Shown here: in pieces, positions 1 to 7,249 of the stretch
Layout of the letters: each line of letters opens with the position of its first letter
Position numbering within the stretch: the stretch's first letter is position 1
Assembly: GCA_023665555.1 (NCBI GenBank)
Contig: JAMPDR010000015.1
Span: 1 to 38,468 of the forward strand
Length of the DNA stretch: 38,468 nt
Direction: 5' to 3'
Origin: Ruminococcus sp.
GTDB taxonomy: Bacteria; Bacillota; Clostridia; Oscillospirales; Acutalibacteraceae
Made by a program: the position numbers and the translations under genes
Notes under the pieces: generated by a model
The model's input: only the letters and a program-made list of their open reading frames with translations
Told to the model about the DNA's origin: nothing
Databases searched by the model: none

Positions 1-70
1 ACCTGTGGAAACGCAGGGACGCAAAGTCAAGGGCCTAACCCGTAATGATACGGCATGGCAGCCGATTGCC
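1..70 (+). promoter_or_regulatory. Cyclic di-GMP-I (GEMM-I) riboswitch, copy 1, 5' end cut by window edge
   Basis: The segment carries the class I c-di-GMP aptamer hallmarks in order: a GAAA-capped hairpin, the GGGACGCAAAG core, the GGCCTAACCCG segment, a second hairpin, GGCAGCCG, and a TTGCC closing strand at 66-70. The matching GGCAA strand of P1 should lie just before base 1, so a few bases are missing. It is nearly identical to copy 2 at 266-348. The GAAA-capped stem shows compensatory change between copies (CTGTG/CGCAG here, CTGCG/CGTAG there), which supports a real RNA fold. Confidence 0.88.
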
Positions 71-97
71 CTTCGGAGTTTTCCGATTGTATTAGTT

Positions 98-176
98 GGA
101 CGCTTTATTGTGCGTTGGACTGCAGTTTGACTTTGCATGTTCCAAAAAGCACAGATATGAGAGCGTTCTTTTTTTT
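98..176 (+). terminator. Intrinsic terminator downstream of riboswitch copy 1
   Basis: GGACGCT (98-104) pairs with AGCGTTC (162-168) and TGTGC (109-113) with GCACA (149-153). Further inner pairing (GGA with TCC, TGCA with TGCA) makes a long imperfect hairpin. Eight T residues follow at 169-176. It starts 27 bases after the aptamer closes, the usual place for the expression platform of a transcription-terminating riboswitch. Whether c-di-GMP promotes or prevents termination cannot be told from sequence alone. Confidence 0.6.
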
Positions 177-192
177 GTTTGTCAATTTCAGT

Positions 193-214
193 AAAGGAGG
201 AGTTAAAAGTGTAG
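193..214 (+). other. Consensus ribosome binding site followed by a GTG-TAG start-stop
   Basis: A full AAAGGAGG (193-200) is followed after 8 bases by GTG (209-211) and at once by TAG (212-214). Spacing and strength are those of a real initiation site, but it encodes a single codon. It sits between the terminator of riboswitch 1 and riboswitch 2. It may be the remnant of a lost gene whose start region was displaced by duplication of the riboswitch, or a minimal start-stop site. No longer ORF uses this site. Confidence 0.4.
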
Positions 215-265
215 AAATTACCAACCACTTAGGAAGCTGTTGATTTAAGCAACGCTTTCAAAAAC

Positions 266-348
266 GGCAAACCTGCGGAAACGTAGGGACGCAAAGTCAA
301 GGGCCTAACCCGTTACATATAATATCTACGGTATGGCAGCCGATTGCC
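266..348 (+). promoter_or_regulatory. Cyclic di-GMP-I (GEMM-I) riboswitch, copy 2
   Basis: This is a complete class I aptamer. P1 is formed by GGCAA (266-270) and TTGCC (344-348). A GAAA-capped hairpin, GGGACGCAAAG, GGCCTAACCCG and GGCAGCCG follow in order. It differs from copy 1 mainly in a longer loop in the third helix. The P1-region G that is changed to A in cAMP-GMP-type variants appears to be G here, so c-di-GMP is the expected ligand. Only 39 bases separate it from the ATG at 388, and no T-tract terminator lies between. A small hairpin (CTTTCTT with AAGAAAG, about 348-373) overlaps the weak purine-rich stretch before the start, so control may be translational. Confidence 0.92.
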
Positions 349-387
349 TTTCTTAAAAAAACTATCAAGAAAGTAAGTGATTTATTT

Positions 388-3300
388 ATGAAAAAACGAT
401 TATTGGCAATCTTATTATGCATGATCATGATGTTGCAAACAATGGCAATTTCGTCAGCAGCAATTGATTCAACAGGAACACAAACAGATCCGACACCGGA
501 CAAATACAGCGTATCAGCAGCGGAAAACACAGAATATTTACAAGAAATCGAACCACAGTCAATTGAAGACATAATCAATTTTGAAATTCAGATTCAGTTG
601 GAATTCCCGGTATCCGAGGATGGTGTGAACTTGCTTAAAGATGCATTCTCAGCAACTTTGCACAACGCTGATTCGGAAGAAAGCATAAGCGTAAACACAA
701 AAGAAGTTTCAGACCGCACAATCATTTGCACAGCTGAAAACGTTCAGCCGGGTGAATACACATTGAAGCTTGAAGCTGAATATTTCTTCCAGAACTATGA
801 GCAGAAAGTCACAGTTGAAGAAGGCGCTAAAACAACAGTTGTTCTCAGCGACAGTTATTCTTCATTCAGAGGTGACGGAAAAACATCACCGGGTGTTTTC
901 GCTCTTGGCGATCTCAATGATGACGGCATGATCGACAGCACAGACGGCGACCTTCTTATTGAATATGCAGGTCAGAGCAAAACAAAGACCGAGTATTCAC
1001 AAGACGGAACCGCTCAGACGGTTGACAATGATGAGTTTAATTCAATTTATGACTTGAATTTCGACGGCGAACTTAATGTAGGTGACCTTGGAATTCTCGT
1101 TAACAACATGGACACAGAAAAACGTGAGGCAAAGCCGATCAAAACAGTTTTGCCATCAGCAGTAACAATAGATACAGTAAATTCAGCAGTGGCTGAAAGC
1201 AGCGGCAGAGCACTTGACACAATCATGGAAGATTATGAAGAGAACATAGTGCTTCAGCCGGAAAACGCTCAGCAGGAAATTTCAGAAGCAAACCCTGTTG
1301 AAATCGAAATGAATTTTGCAGCAACGGTTCCCGTTGAAGGTATCGTAATTTCAGCTCCGGCCGAAAGCGGACCTAAGAGCGGTACAGTAGCAGTTGAAGT
1401 TATTGATGAGGACGATCCGAACGGAGCAACAAAATTCATCGTTGCAACAATCGTTGATGAAGAAGAACAGGCTGCAACTCCGGCACCTGTTATGAAACGT
1501 GCAAAAGCAGCTGCAAGAACTGCTTCGGTACAGACAACATCAACAGCAACCGCAATCAGAAAAGCCGATGGCAGCATCGTTGTTGACCTTGGCAAACAGG
1601 TTGCAATCAAAAAGGTAACAATCGTAGTAACAGCAACAGCAACTTCAGCAAAACTTACTGAAATTGCAAAAGTTGAGTTCCTCAACGATATGGAAACAAG
1701 AATTCCTGAACCTGAAATGAACATTCCTCAGAACGTTCAGGCAGCAGGCGCAGGCGACAGCTTCACCGTTTCATGGGATGCAGAATCAAATGTAACAGGC
1801 TATCAGGTAGCAATTTCTGCAATAGACAAGAACGGTAAAGCATATGATGAAAGATTTTATAATGCAGGTGTAAACAGCATTAAAATTCAGAACTTTAAGG
1901 GCGGTGTTAAGGATAAGGTTACACCTCTCTGGACATACAAAATCAGAGTTAAGTCAGTCAACGGCGAATGGTCAAGTGCATTTAGCCAGACAGTAAGCCA
2001 CTATCAGCTTGCTGCAAGTGCACCCGATGCACCCGATAACCTTAAACTCAACGGCAAATATCGTCAGATCGATGCATCTTGGAAAGATATGCCCGGCACT
2101 GAAAAATATTCTCTTGAATACAGAGAAGTAGGAACTGAAGAGTTTACAGCAGTTCACGAAATTCTTTCAAACTCTTACAGCATCACAGGCCTTAAAGACG
2201 CAACTTCATATGAGATTCGCGTTTACGGCTGGAACTCAGATTCAAACGGCAATGCAAGACGCGGCGGTAATTCACTTCCGGCAATCGGCAAAACAACCGT
2301 TGAAATTCCGAAGTTCTCAAAATATGCAATGATCACAAGAGATGAAATTGCAAGCGTAAGCTGCTTTGCAACAAAGAATCCCGGCGGCCCCGGTGGATTT
2401 GATACCACTCAATATGAAGATGGTATTTTCAGACCGGAATATGTTATTGACGGCGATTATTCAACATTTATGCACACCAATCAGGGCTATCCTCATGGTG
2501 TAACAGTTGAATTTACAAGTGAACAGACAATCAAAGAAATTTACATGACCAACCGTCTTGAAGATATGTACAGAGATGGAACAGGCTACTCAGGAGTTTA
2601 TATTGATGCCTGGGACGCAGACGGAAACAAGGTCAGAGTTGAGCGTCCGGCTATCACTGTTCAGGCTCTCAACCCAACAGTTAAAAACACCATGAAGTTC
2701 ACACTTGCAACTCCGATTAAAGCTAAGAAACTTACATTCGGTTTGAGCAAATACGGTGCAGGCGTTGTTACAATTTCGGAAATCAACTTCTTCAAATATG
2801 ATTCACTTGAGGACGAAGTAAATGCTCTTTATGCAGATGACATGCACATCACTCTTAAGGATAACGTAACAGAAGAGATGATCAGTGCTCTTGAACTTTG
2901 CGCAAGTATCAAAGACCCGAACTTCGATGAATATCATCCGAAAAAGCAACTTCTTGAATCTGAACTTGCATATGCAAGAGAGCTTCTCACAAATAAAAAC
3001 ACAATCAGTGATGTTGTCAATGTAAAAGCAGACATCACAAAGAACGGAACAAATAACTGCGGATTCAGCAGCGGCTTGAGCGGACTTCAGCCTCTCGGTT
3101 ATGTTGCAGCTTCTGATTCGAAAGTAAACGTTTATGTTGGTCAGAAAGGCAAAAATGTTGGTGACACAGTTTCTGTAAGACTCGTGTTCACACAGTATCA
3201 TGCAGAATCATCAGCATGGATCTCAGGCGAAATTGCACTTCACCACGGTAAGAACGAAATCACCATTCCGCAGGTATCAAACCTTGGTTTTGAAAAGGGC

Positions 3301-5937
3301 GGTTCACTCTACATTGTCCACACAAACCAAAATGACATCACGGCAAATCCTGTCAGCGTTCGTGTAAGCGGCGCAACAAAAATTCCGATGCTCGATCTTC
3401 ACAGAACGATCGGTAATGACAGATTTGAAATAAACGAAGCACAATGGAAAGAAAGCATCAGAAAATATGTACAAGAGCTTACCTCCTATTCATTGGCTCT
3501 TCAATCAAACCATGCTTCTCACCAGGAAGAGGTTGGCGGATTCGAATACGGCAACGGTTCAAACTGCTTCCTCAATGCAACAGAAATAAGCCTTGACAAC
3601 GTCCTTATTTCTGTTCCTGCCAGCCAGATCCTTGCAGGTCTTGGCGGTGCAAACACAGACGTTGAAACACTCACAAACAGAATGTATGACAATGCTGTTT
3701 CGATCAATCAGATGCTTGAGTCGTTCTATAAGCAGAGAGGCTTTAATCCTGCTGCTGTAAACGGTCTTCACGGTATCCCGTCAGCAAGATTCAACATTCG
3801 CTATCAGAGAATGTTTGCAGGTGCATTCATGTATGCCGGCGGCTCTCATCTTGGCATTGAATGGGGCTCAGTTCCGGGTGTTGCAAACTGCACTCCGATC
3901 GTTACAGATGAAAACGGAAAACGTATCGGCGGTAAGACATTCGGTTGGGGCATTGCTCACGAACTTGGACACAACGCTGATGCAAGCGGTCTGACAATCG
4001 CAGAAGTTACCAACAACATTTGGTCACAGTTTGAAAAAACTTGGGATACAGCAGAAACATCAAGAATTCCTTATGCTGAAGTTTACAAACATGTAACATC
4101 AGGTTCAAACTCAAAACCCTCAAATGTTTTTGCTCAGCTTGGTATGTTCTGGCAGCTTCACCTTGCATATGACAGCAACTATGCAAACTACAACTACTAT
4201 AAAGACGGTTTCACAACTGAAAACTATGAAAACCTTCTTGCAAACGAATTCTTCGCACGCTATTATGCAATCAGAAGAGATTCTTCAAAGGCACCGGCAA
4301 CTGCAATCAAAATTGCAAACGGAACAGTAGAGCAGAACATCATGCGTGTTGCATGTGCAGCCGCTCAGAAAGACCTCACAGATTTCTTCCGTGCATGGGG
4401 CTACAGTGTTGACGCTGTAACAGCAGCATACGCAAGCCAGTTCCCGAAGGAAGAAAGACAGATTCAGTATCTCAGCGATGCCGCACGTGAGTACACTCTT
4501 GCAAACGGTTCAGCAATGACATCAACATCAGTTGAAGCAAGTCTTGTTCAGGGCAAAGGCAAAGACGGCAGAAAAGTTACCCTTTCAATCAGCCTTCCCG
4601 AAGAAGCAAACATGAGCGCAGTTCTCGGTTATGAAATTATCAGAAACGGCAAACCTGTTGCATTTGTAACTCCTGCGGTTGATGAAAACGGCGAATATGC
4701 AGACGTAACAGTTTACGAAGACGTTGTTCAAACAGTAAACAACAGAATGATGAACTACGAAGTTGTGGCTTATGATAAGTATCTCAACACAACAGAGTGC
4801 AATAAGCTTGACAGCATTAAGATTCGTCACGAAGGCGTTTTGACAACAGAAAACTGGACAGTTACAACAAACGCAACTTCAGTTGACGGTGTGCTTGCAG
4901 TTTATGATGGAACAAAGGTTGTTGAAGGCAATGTTTACACAGACGTTACAACAGGCGAAAGCGTAACTTACTCAAAGACAATGGACATCAAGTATCTCGA
5001 TAAGGATACAGGCGAAACACTTCACACTTACAGTGCAGCTGTTCTTTCGGCAAACGGTGACACCGAAGTTGGCTTTGAAGGTATTGCAACAAGCACTGCT
5101 CAGATCGTATACGATCTCGGCGGTAAGCAGGAAGTCACTGCTCTTGCATTCATGGGCGGCTCAACAATCCCGTGGAAGTTCATGCTTGAATACAGTGATA
5201 ACGGTGGTGTAAGCTACACAAGAATCACAGGCTTTGAAATCGGAACAACTGATGAAGGCTATCCGGTACTTTACTTCTCAGCAGGCCAGAACATTAAATC
5301 TTATAAAGCAACACACATCAGAATTTCTTCTCCGAACGGAGTTAAGACAATCGGCATCAAAGATATTAAACTTCTCTCACCTTCAGGCGATAACGTTGAT
5401 ATCGGTGTTTCAACAATCGACCCTGTAACAGGCGTTGAAACATGGGACACTGACAGCGCAATCGGTATTCTCTCAAATGATTATGTTCTTGATGCAGATG
5501 CAGGTTCTGTTATCCCGGCAGGCTCATTCATCGTAACCGGTAAATACACAGGTAACGCAGCTTACAACGTTGTTAAGCTTTACAGTGAAAACTACAAGCT
5601 TTATGACGAAAGCACAGAAAACAAACTCGACGGACTTGTTAACGGCTATCAGGCAATCTTTGCTGATATGCCTGAGGCAGGAAGCATCGTGAATGTTAGA
5701 GATGGTTCATGGATCTATTGGCTTGAGCCGCTCAGCGGAGAAAATGCAGGCAAGTTCGGATTACCGGGCGCAGGCGAAGACGGCAGTGATGTTGTTGTTG
5801 AACTTCCCACAAAGGTTTATGCAGAACTTTATCGTGTTGATAACGCTCTCACTCTTGCAGGCGAAAGACTTGTCAGTGACTCATTTGTTGTTGACGTTCC
5901 CGCAACTCTTCCCATGATCGAATTAACCAACAATTGA
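388..5937 (+). CDS. Secreted M60-like zinc metallopeptidase with N-terminal dockerin, FN3 and F5/8C-type domains
   Basis: This 1849-residue exported protein probably cleaves glycoprotein or mucin-type substrates. A signal peptide (MKKRLLAILLCMIMM...) comes first. A dockerin-like pair of calcium loops follows, D175-D183 (DLNDDGMID) and D222-D233 (DLNFDGELNVGD). Two fibronectin III-like domains lie near 440-540 and 545-640, then a discoidin/F5-8C-like domain near 645-800. The peptidase region has HELGH at 1191-1195 and a downstream Glu at 1206, fitting the M60 HExxH-x(8-28)-E pattern. The C-terminal third holds another FN3-like and a discoidin-like domain, and there is no LPxTG or membrane anchor. 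An N-terminal rather than C-terminal dockerin is unusual. The ATG lies 39 bases after a c-di-GMP-I riboswitch, and no strong Shine-Dalgarno is visible. M60 assignment is firm; substrate and domain borders are inference. Confidence 0.88.
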   Translation: MKKRLLAILLCMIMMLQTMAISSAAIDSTGTQTDPTPDKYSVSAAENTEYLQEIEPQSIEDIINFEIQIQLEFPVSEDGVNLLKDAFSATLHNADSEESISVNTKEVSDRTIICTAENVQPGEYTLKLEAEYFFQNYEQKVTVEEGAKTTVVLSDSYSSFRGDGKTSPGVFALGDLNDDGMIDSTDGDLLIEYAGQSKTKTEYSQDGTAQTVDNDEFNSIYDLNFDGELNVGDLGILVNNMDTEKREAKPIKTVLPSAVTIDTVNSAVAESSGRALDTIMEDYEENIVLQPENAQQEISEANPVEIEMNFAATVPVEGIVISAPAESGPKSGTVAVEVIDEDDPNGATKFIVATIVDEEEQAATPAPVMKRAKAAARTASVQTTSTATAIRKADGSIVVDLGKQVAIKKVTIVVTATATSAKLTEIAKVEFLNDMETRIPEPEMNIPQNVQAAGAGDSFTVSWDAESNVTGYQVAISAIDKNGKAYDERFYNAGVNSIKIQNFKGGVKDKVTPLWTYKIRVKSVNGEWSSAFSQTVSHYQLAASAPDAPDNLKLNGKYRQIDASWKDMPGTEKYSLEYREVGTEEFTAVHEILSNSYSITGLKDATSYEIRVYGWNSDSNGNARRGGNSLPAIGKTTVEIPKFSKYAMITRDEIASVSCFATKNPGGPGGFDTTQYEDGIFRPEYVIDGDYSTFMHTNQGYPHGVTVEFTSEQTIKEIYMTNRLEDMYRDGTGYSGVYIDAWDADGNKVRVERPAITVQALNPTVKNTMKFTLATPIKAKKLTFGLSKYGAGVVTISEINFFKYDSLEDEVNALYADDMHITLKDNVTEEMISALELCASIKDPNFDEYHPKKQLLESELAYARELLTNKNTISDVVNVKADITKNGTNNCGFSSGLSGLQPLGYVAASDSKVNVYVGQKGKNVGDTVSVRLVFTQYHAESSAWISGEIALHHGKNEITIPQVSNLGFEKGGSLYIVHTNQNDITANPVSVRVSGATKIPMLDLHRTIGNDRFEINEAQWKESIRKYVQELTSYSLALQSNHASHQEEVGGFEYGNGSNCFLNATEISLDNVLISVPASQILAGLGGANTDVETLTNRMYDNAVSINQMLESFYKQRGFNPAAVNGLHGIPSARFNIRYQRMFAGAFMYAGGSHLGIEWGSVPGVANCTPIVTDENGKRIGGKTFGWGIAHELGHNADASGLTIAEVTNNIWSQFEKTWDTAETSRIPYAEVYKHVTSGSNSKPSNVFAQLGMFWQLHLAYDSNYANYNYYKDGFTTENYENLLANEFFARYYAIRRDSSKAPATAIKIANGTVEQNIMRVACAAAQKDLTDFFRAWGYSVDAVTAAYASQFPKEERQIQYLSDAAREYTLANGSAMTSTSVEASLVQGKGKDGRKVTLSISLPEEANMSAVLGYEIIRNGKPVAFVTPAVDENGEYADVTVYEDVVQTVNNRMMNYEVVAYDKYLNTTECNKLDSIKIRHEGVLTTENWTVTTNATSVDGVLAVYDGTKVVEGNVYTDVTTGESVTYSKTMDIKYLDKDTGETLHTYSAAVLSANGDTEVGFEGIATSTAQIVYDLGGKQEVTALAFMGGSTIPWKFMLEYSDNGGVSYTRITGFEIGTTDEGYPVLYFSAGQNIKSYKATHIRISSPNGVKTIGIKDIKLLSPSGDNVDIGVSTIDPVTGVETWDTDSAIGILSNDYVLDADAGSVIPAGSFIVTGKYTGNAAYNVVKLYSENYKLYDESTENKLDGLVNGYQAIFADMPEAGSIVNVRDGSWIYWLEPLSGENAGKFGLPGAGEDGSDVVVELPTKVYAELYRVDNALTLAGERLVSDSFVVDVPATLPMIELTNN

Positions 5938-5952
5938 TTTTTAACAATGAAC

Positions 5953-5986
5953 AAAGCTCCGCTTTCAAAAACGGAGGCGGGGCTTT
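5953..5986 (+). terminator. GC-rich hairpin after the M60 gene, terminator-like without T-tract
   Basis: AAAGCTCCGCTTTC pairs with GGAGGCGGGGCTTT across a short A-rich loop, giving about 13 pairs with a few G-T wobbles. No run of T follows. It shares three bases with the next hairpin (5984-6009), so the two compete slightly. It may be a transcript-stabilising or partial terminator that lowers expression of the downstream gene. Confidence 0.4.
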
Positions 5987-6009
5987 GGCTTAAACGGAGG
6001 TAAGCCAAA
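5984..6009 (+). promoter_or_regulatory. Perfect hairpin presenting the ribosome binding site in its loop
   Basis: TTTGGCTTA (5984-5992) is exactly complementary to TAAGCCAAA (6001-6009). The 8-base loop is AACGGAGG, the ribosome binding site itself, and the hairpin ends at the base before the ATG at 6010. The site is displayed in a loop rather than buried in a stem, so initiation could depend on whether this or the overlapping upstream hairpin forms. Confidence 0.55.
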
Positions 6010-6912
6010 ATGAAAAAGTTTAGAATTATATCATTATTATTATCTTTAATTATAATGCTTGGAATAATTGCTCCCGGTGCTCTTGCAGCACAGGAAACAG
6101 AAGATGTATTATCAAATGCAGCTCCATATGTGTTCAGAAGTGAAATTGTGAACGAAGAAAACAATGCCGTTAAGGTATGGCTTGAACTTGATCCGGCTGT
6201 TGCGGAAAACGTTGCATCATATCAGATTGCACTTCAGCTTCAGAATGTGAACAATGAGGCCGCACTTGGCAGAGAAATGACTCTTGATTTTGATGAATCA
6301 ATCAAGAGCGCAAAAATTAAAGCAACCAAATACGACAAAGATACTCAGACACTCAGAGTTTACGTGGCAGATAAAGAAAACCTTGTTCAGTCTATTAAAA
6401 CTGCCGATAACGATATCACAAATATTCTTCCCATCGGTACAGTTACCGTTGAAAAGATGAGCGCAGCTCTCAATCCGTTCAAGGTTGTTCTTTTCGGTAA
6501 TGATGGTGAACTTGCTGTTGCAGACCTTGGCTGTAATGTAAAAAAAGCAGCTGATGTTTACGGAAAAGACAGTGAAGAATTTGTGATTCCTGTTGACGGA
6601 ACTGTTTATGGTGTTATTGAAATTGTTGAACCCGAACCAACAACTGAGCCGACTACAGAGCCGACCACTGAACCCACAACAGAGCCTACAACTGAACCGA
6701 CCACAGAACCTACTACCGAACCCACAAGCAAACCGACCACAGAACCGACAAGCGAGAACCCAACCGTTCCCGATAAGGGCGATGATGATCAGCATTGCTC
6801 ATGCAATTGCCACAAAACAGGTTTTGCAGGCTTCATCTATAAGATTACAAGATTCTTCTGGAAGATATTCAAAACAAACAGATTCTGTGCTTGCGGTGTT
6901 GCACATTATTAA
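6010..6912 (+). CDS. Secreted beta-rich protein with Pro-Thr-Glu repeat linker and Cys/His C-terminal motif
   Basis: This 300-residue protein has an N-terminal signal peptide (cleavage likely after GALAA, about residue 27). A beta-rich domain spans about 35-205, with alternating strands around SYQIALQLQN and TLRVYVADKE. It resembles cohesin-like or Ig-like sandwiches, but I cannot confirm a family. A linker of ten PTTE-type tetrapeptides (residues 210-249) follows. The tail has C263, C265, C267, H268, a short amphipathic aromatic helix (FAGFIYKITRFFWKIF), then C293, C295, H299 and Y300. Similar C-terminal tails recur in Clostridia surface proteins as far as I recall; their role is unknown to me, and membrane or cell-wall association is a guess. 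It follows the dockerin peptidase by 72 bases and probably shares its riboswitch-controlled transcript. Confidence 0.75.
   Translation: MKKFRIISLLLSLIIMLGIIAPGALAAQETEDVLSNAAPYVFRSEIVNEENNAVKVWLELDPAVAENVASYQIALQLQNVNNEAALGREMTLDFDESIKSAKIKATKYDKDTQTLRVYVADKENLVQSIKTADNDITNILPIGTVTVEKMSAALNPFKVVLFGNDGELAVADLGCNVKKAADVYGKDSEEFVIPVDGTVYGVIEIVEPEPTTEPTTEPTTEPTTEPTTEPTTEPTTEPTSKPTTEPTSENPTVPDKGDDDQHCSCNCHKTGFAGFIYKITRFFWKIFKTNRFCACGVAHY
6637..6756 (+). repeat. Tandem 12-bp coding repeat, ten units
   Basis: Ten consecutive 12-base units encode PTTE (eight units), PTSK and PTSE. The repeats form the Pro/Thr-rich linker between the folded domain and the C-terminal Cys/His motif of the protein at 6010. 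Such linkers are typical of extracellular proteins and prone to unit-number change by slippage. Confidence 0.9.
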
Positions 6913-6922
6913 AATGTAAACA

Positions 6923-6958
6923 AATAACCTTCGGAGGGGCAACTCTCCGAGGGTTATT
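6923..6958 (+). terminator. Strong hairpin terminator-like structure after the surface-protein pair
   Basis: A 14-base arm at 6923-6936 pairs with 6945-6958 along its full length, with one G-T wobble and an 8-base loop. There is no T-tract after it. It closes the riboswitch-controlled surface-protein unit. Confidence 0.6.
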
Positions 6959-6985
6959 GACACGTATAATATATACTGTTATTTT
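6957..6985 (+). promoter_or_regulatory. Candidate promoter for the c-di-GMP phosphorelay operon
   Basis: TTGACA (6957-6962) and TATTTT (6980-6985) are separated by 17 bases. The -35 overlaps the end of the preceding hairpin. TATAAT at 7000-7005 is an alternative -10 with a poor -35. Either would give a leader of roughly 240-260 bases that includes the repeat element at 7012-7231. Confidence 0.4.
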
Positions 6986-7011
6986 TCGGTGTTTTATGAT
7001 ATAATTAATAA

Positions 7012-7231
7012 AATGAGGAATTAGGAACAGCTACTACGCAGAAGTAGTAGGTAATAAGGAATAGTGGAAAAGTATGGTTGCGGGTAAGATAGTGCAAATC
7101 ATCAATTATTTAACCGCAAAGACAAATAGCAATTGCATAATAGATTGTTATTACCGTTGCATGTAATTTGTTTTCGCAGACAAATGATTAATATTTGTTT
7201 AAGCTTTTTCGCGACATTAATTTCTAATTAA
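7012..7231 (+). repeat. Degenerate terminal-inverted-repeat element, copy 1, in the leader of the REC-HD-GYP-GGDEF gene
   Basis: The segment starts with AATGAGGAATTAGGA and ends in TTTCTAATTA. The order of internal motifs matches copy 3 at 34634-34860 (GGTTGCGGG, AACCGCAAAG, TTGTTATTA, TTTTTTCGCGAC-like), in the same orientation. It is more diverged than copies 2 and 3 and contains an extra short hairpin (CTACTACGCAGAAGTAGTAG). It has no coding capacity and occupies most of the 337-base gap before the gene at 7250. Confidence 0.6.
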
Positions 7232-7249
7232 ATACAAAGGGGTGAATTT

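Noticed and set aside
55-243. 62-codon + strand ORF over the first riboswitch and its terminator
   Set aside because: It starts inside the aptamer without a ribosome binding site, runs through a T-tract terminator and has no recognisable composition. The RNA structure explains the sequence better.
6298-6919. ORFs antisense to or out of frame with the Pro-Thr-Glu repeat gene
   Set aside because: Repetitive codons give open shadow frames on both strands. The 6010 frame has the signal peptide, ribosome binding site and sensible domain structure.
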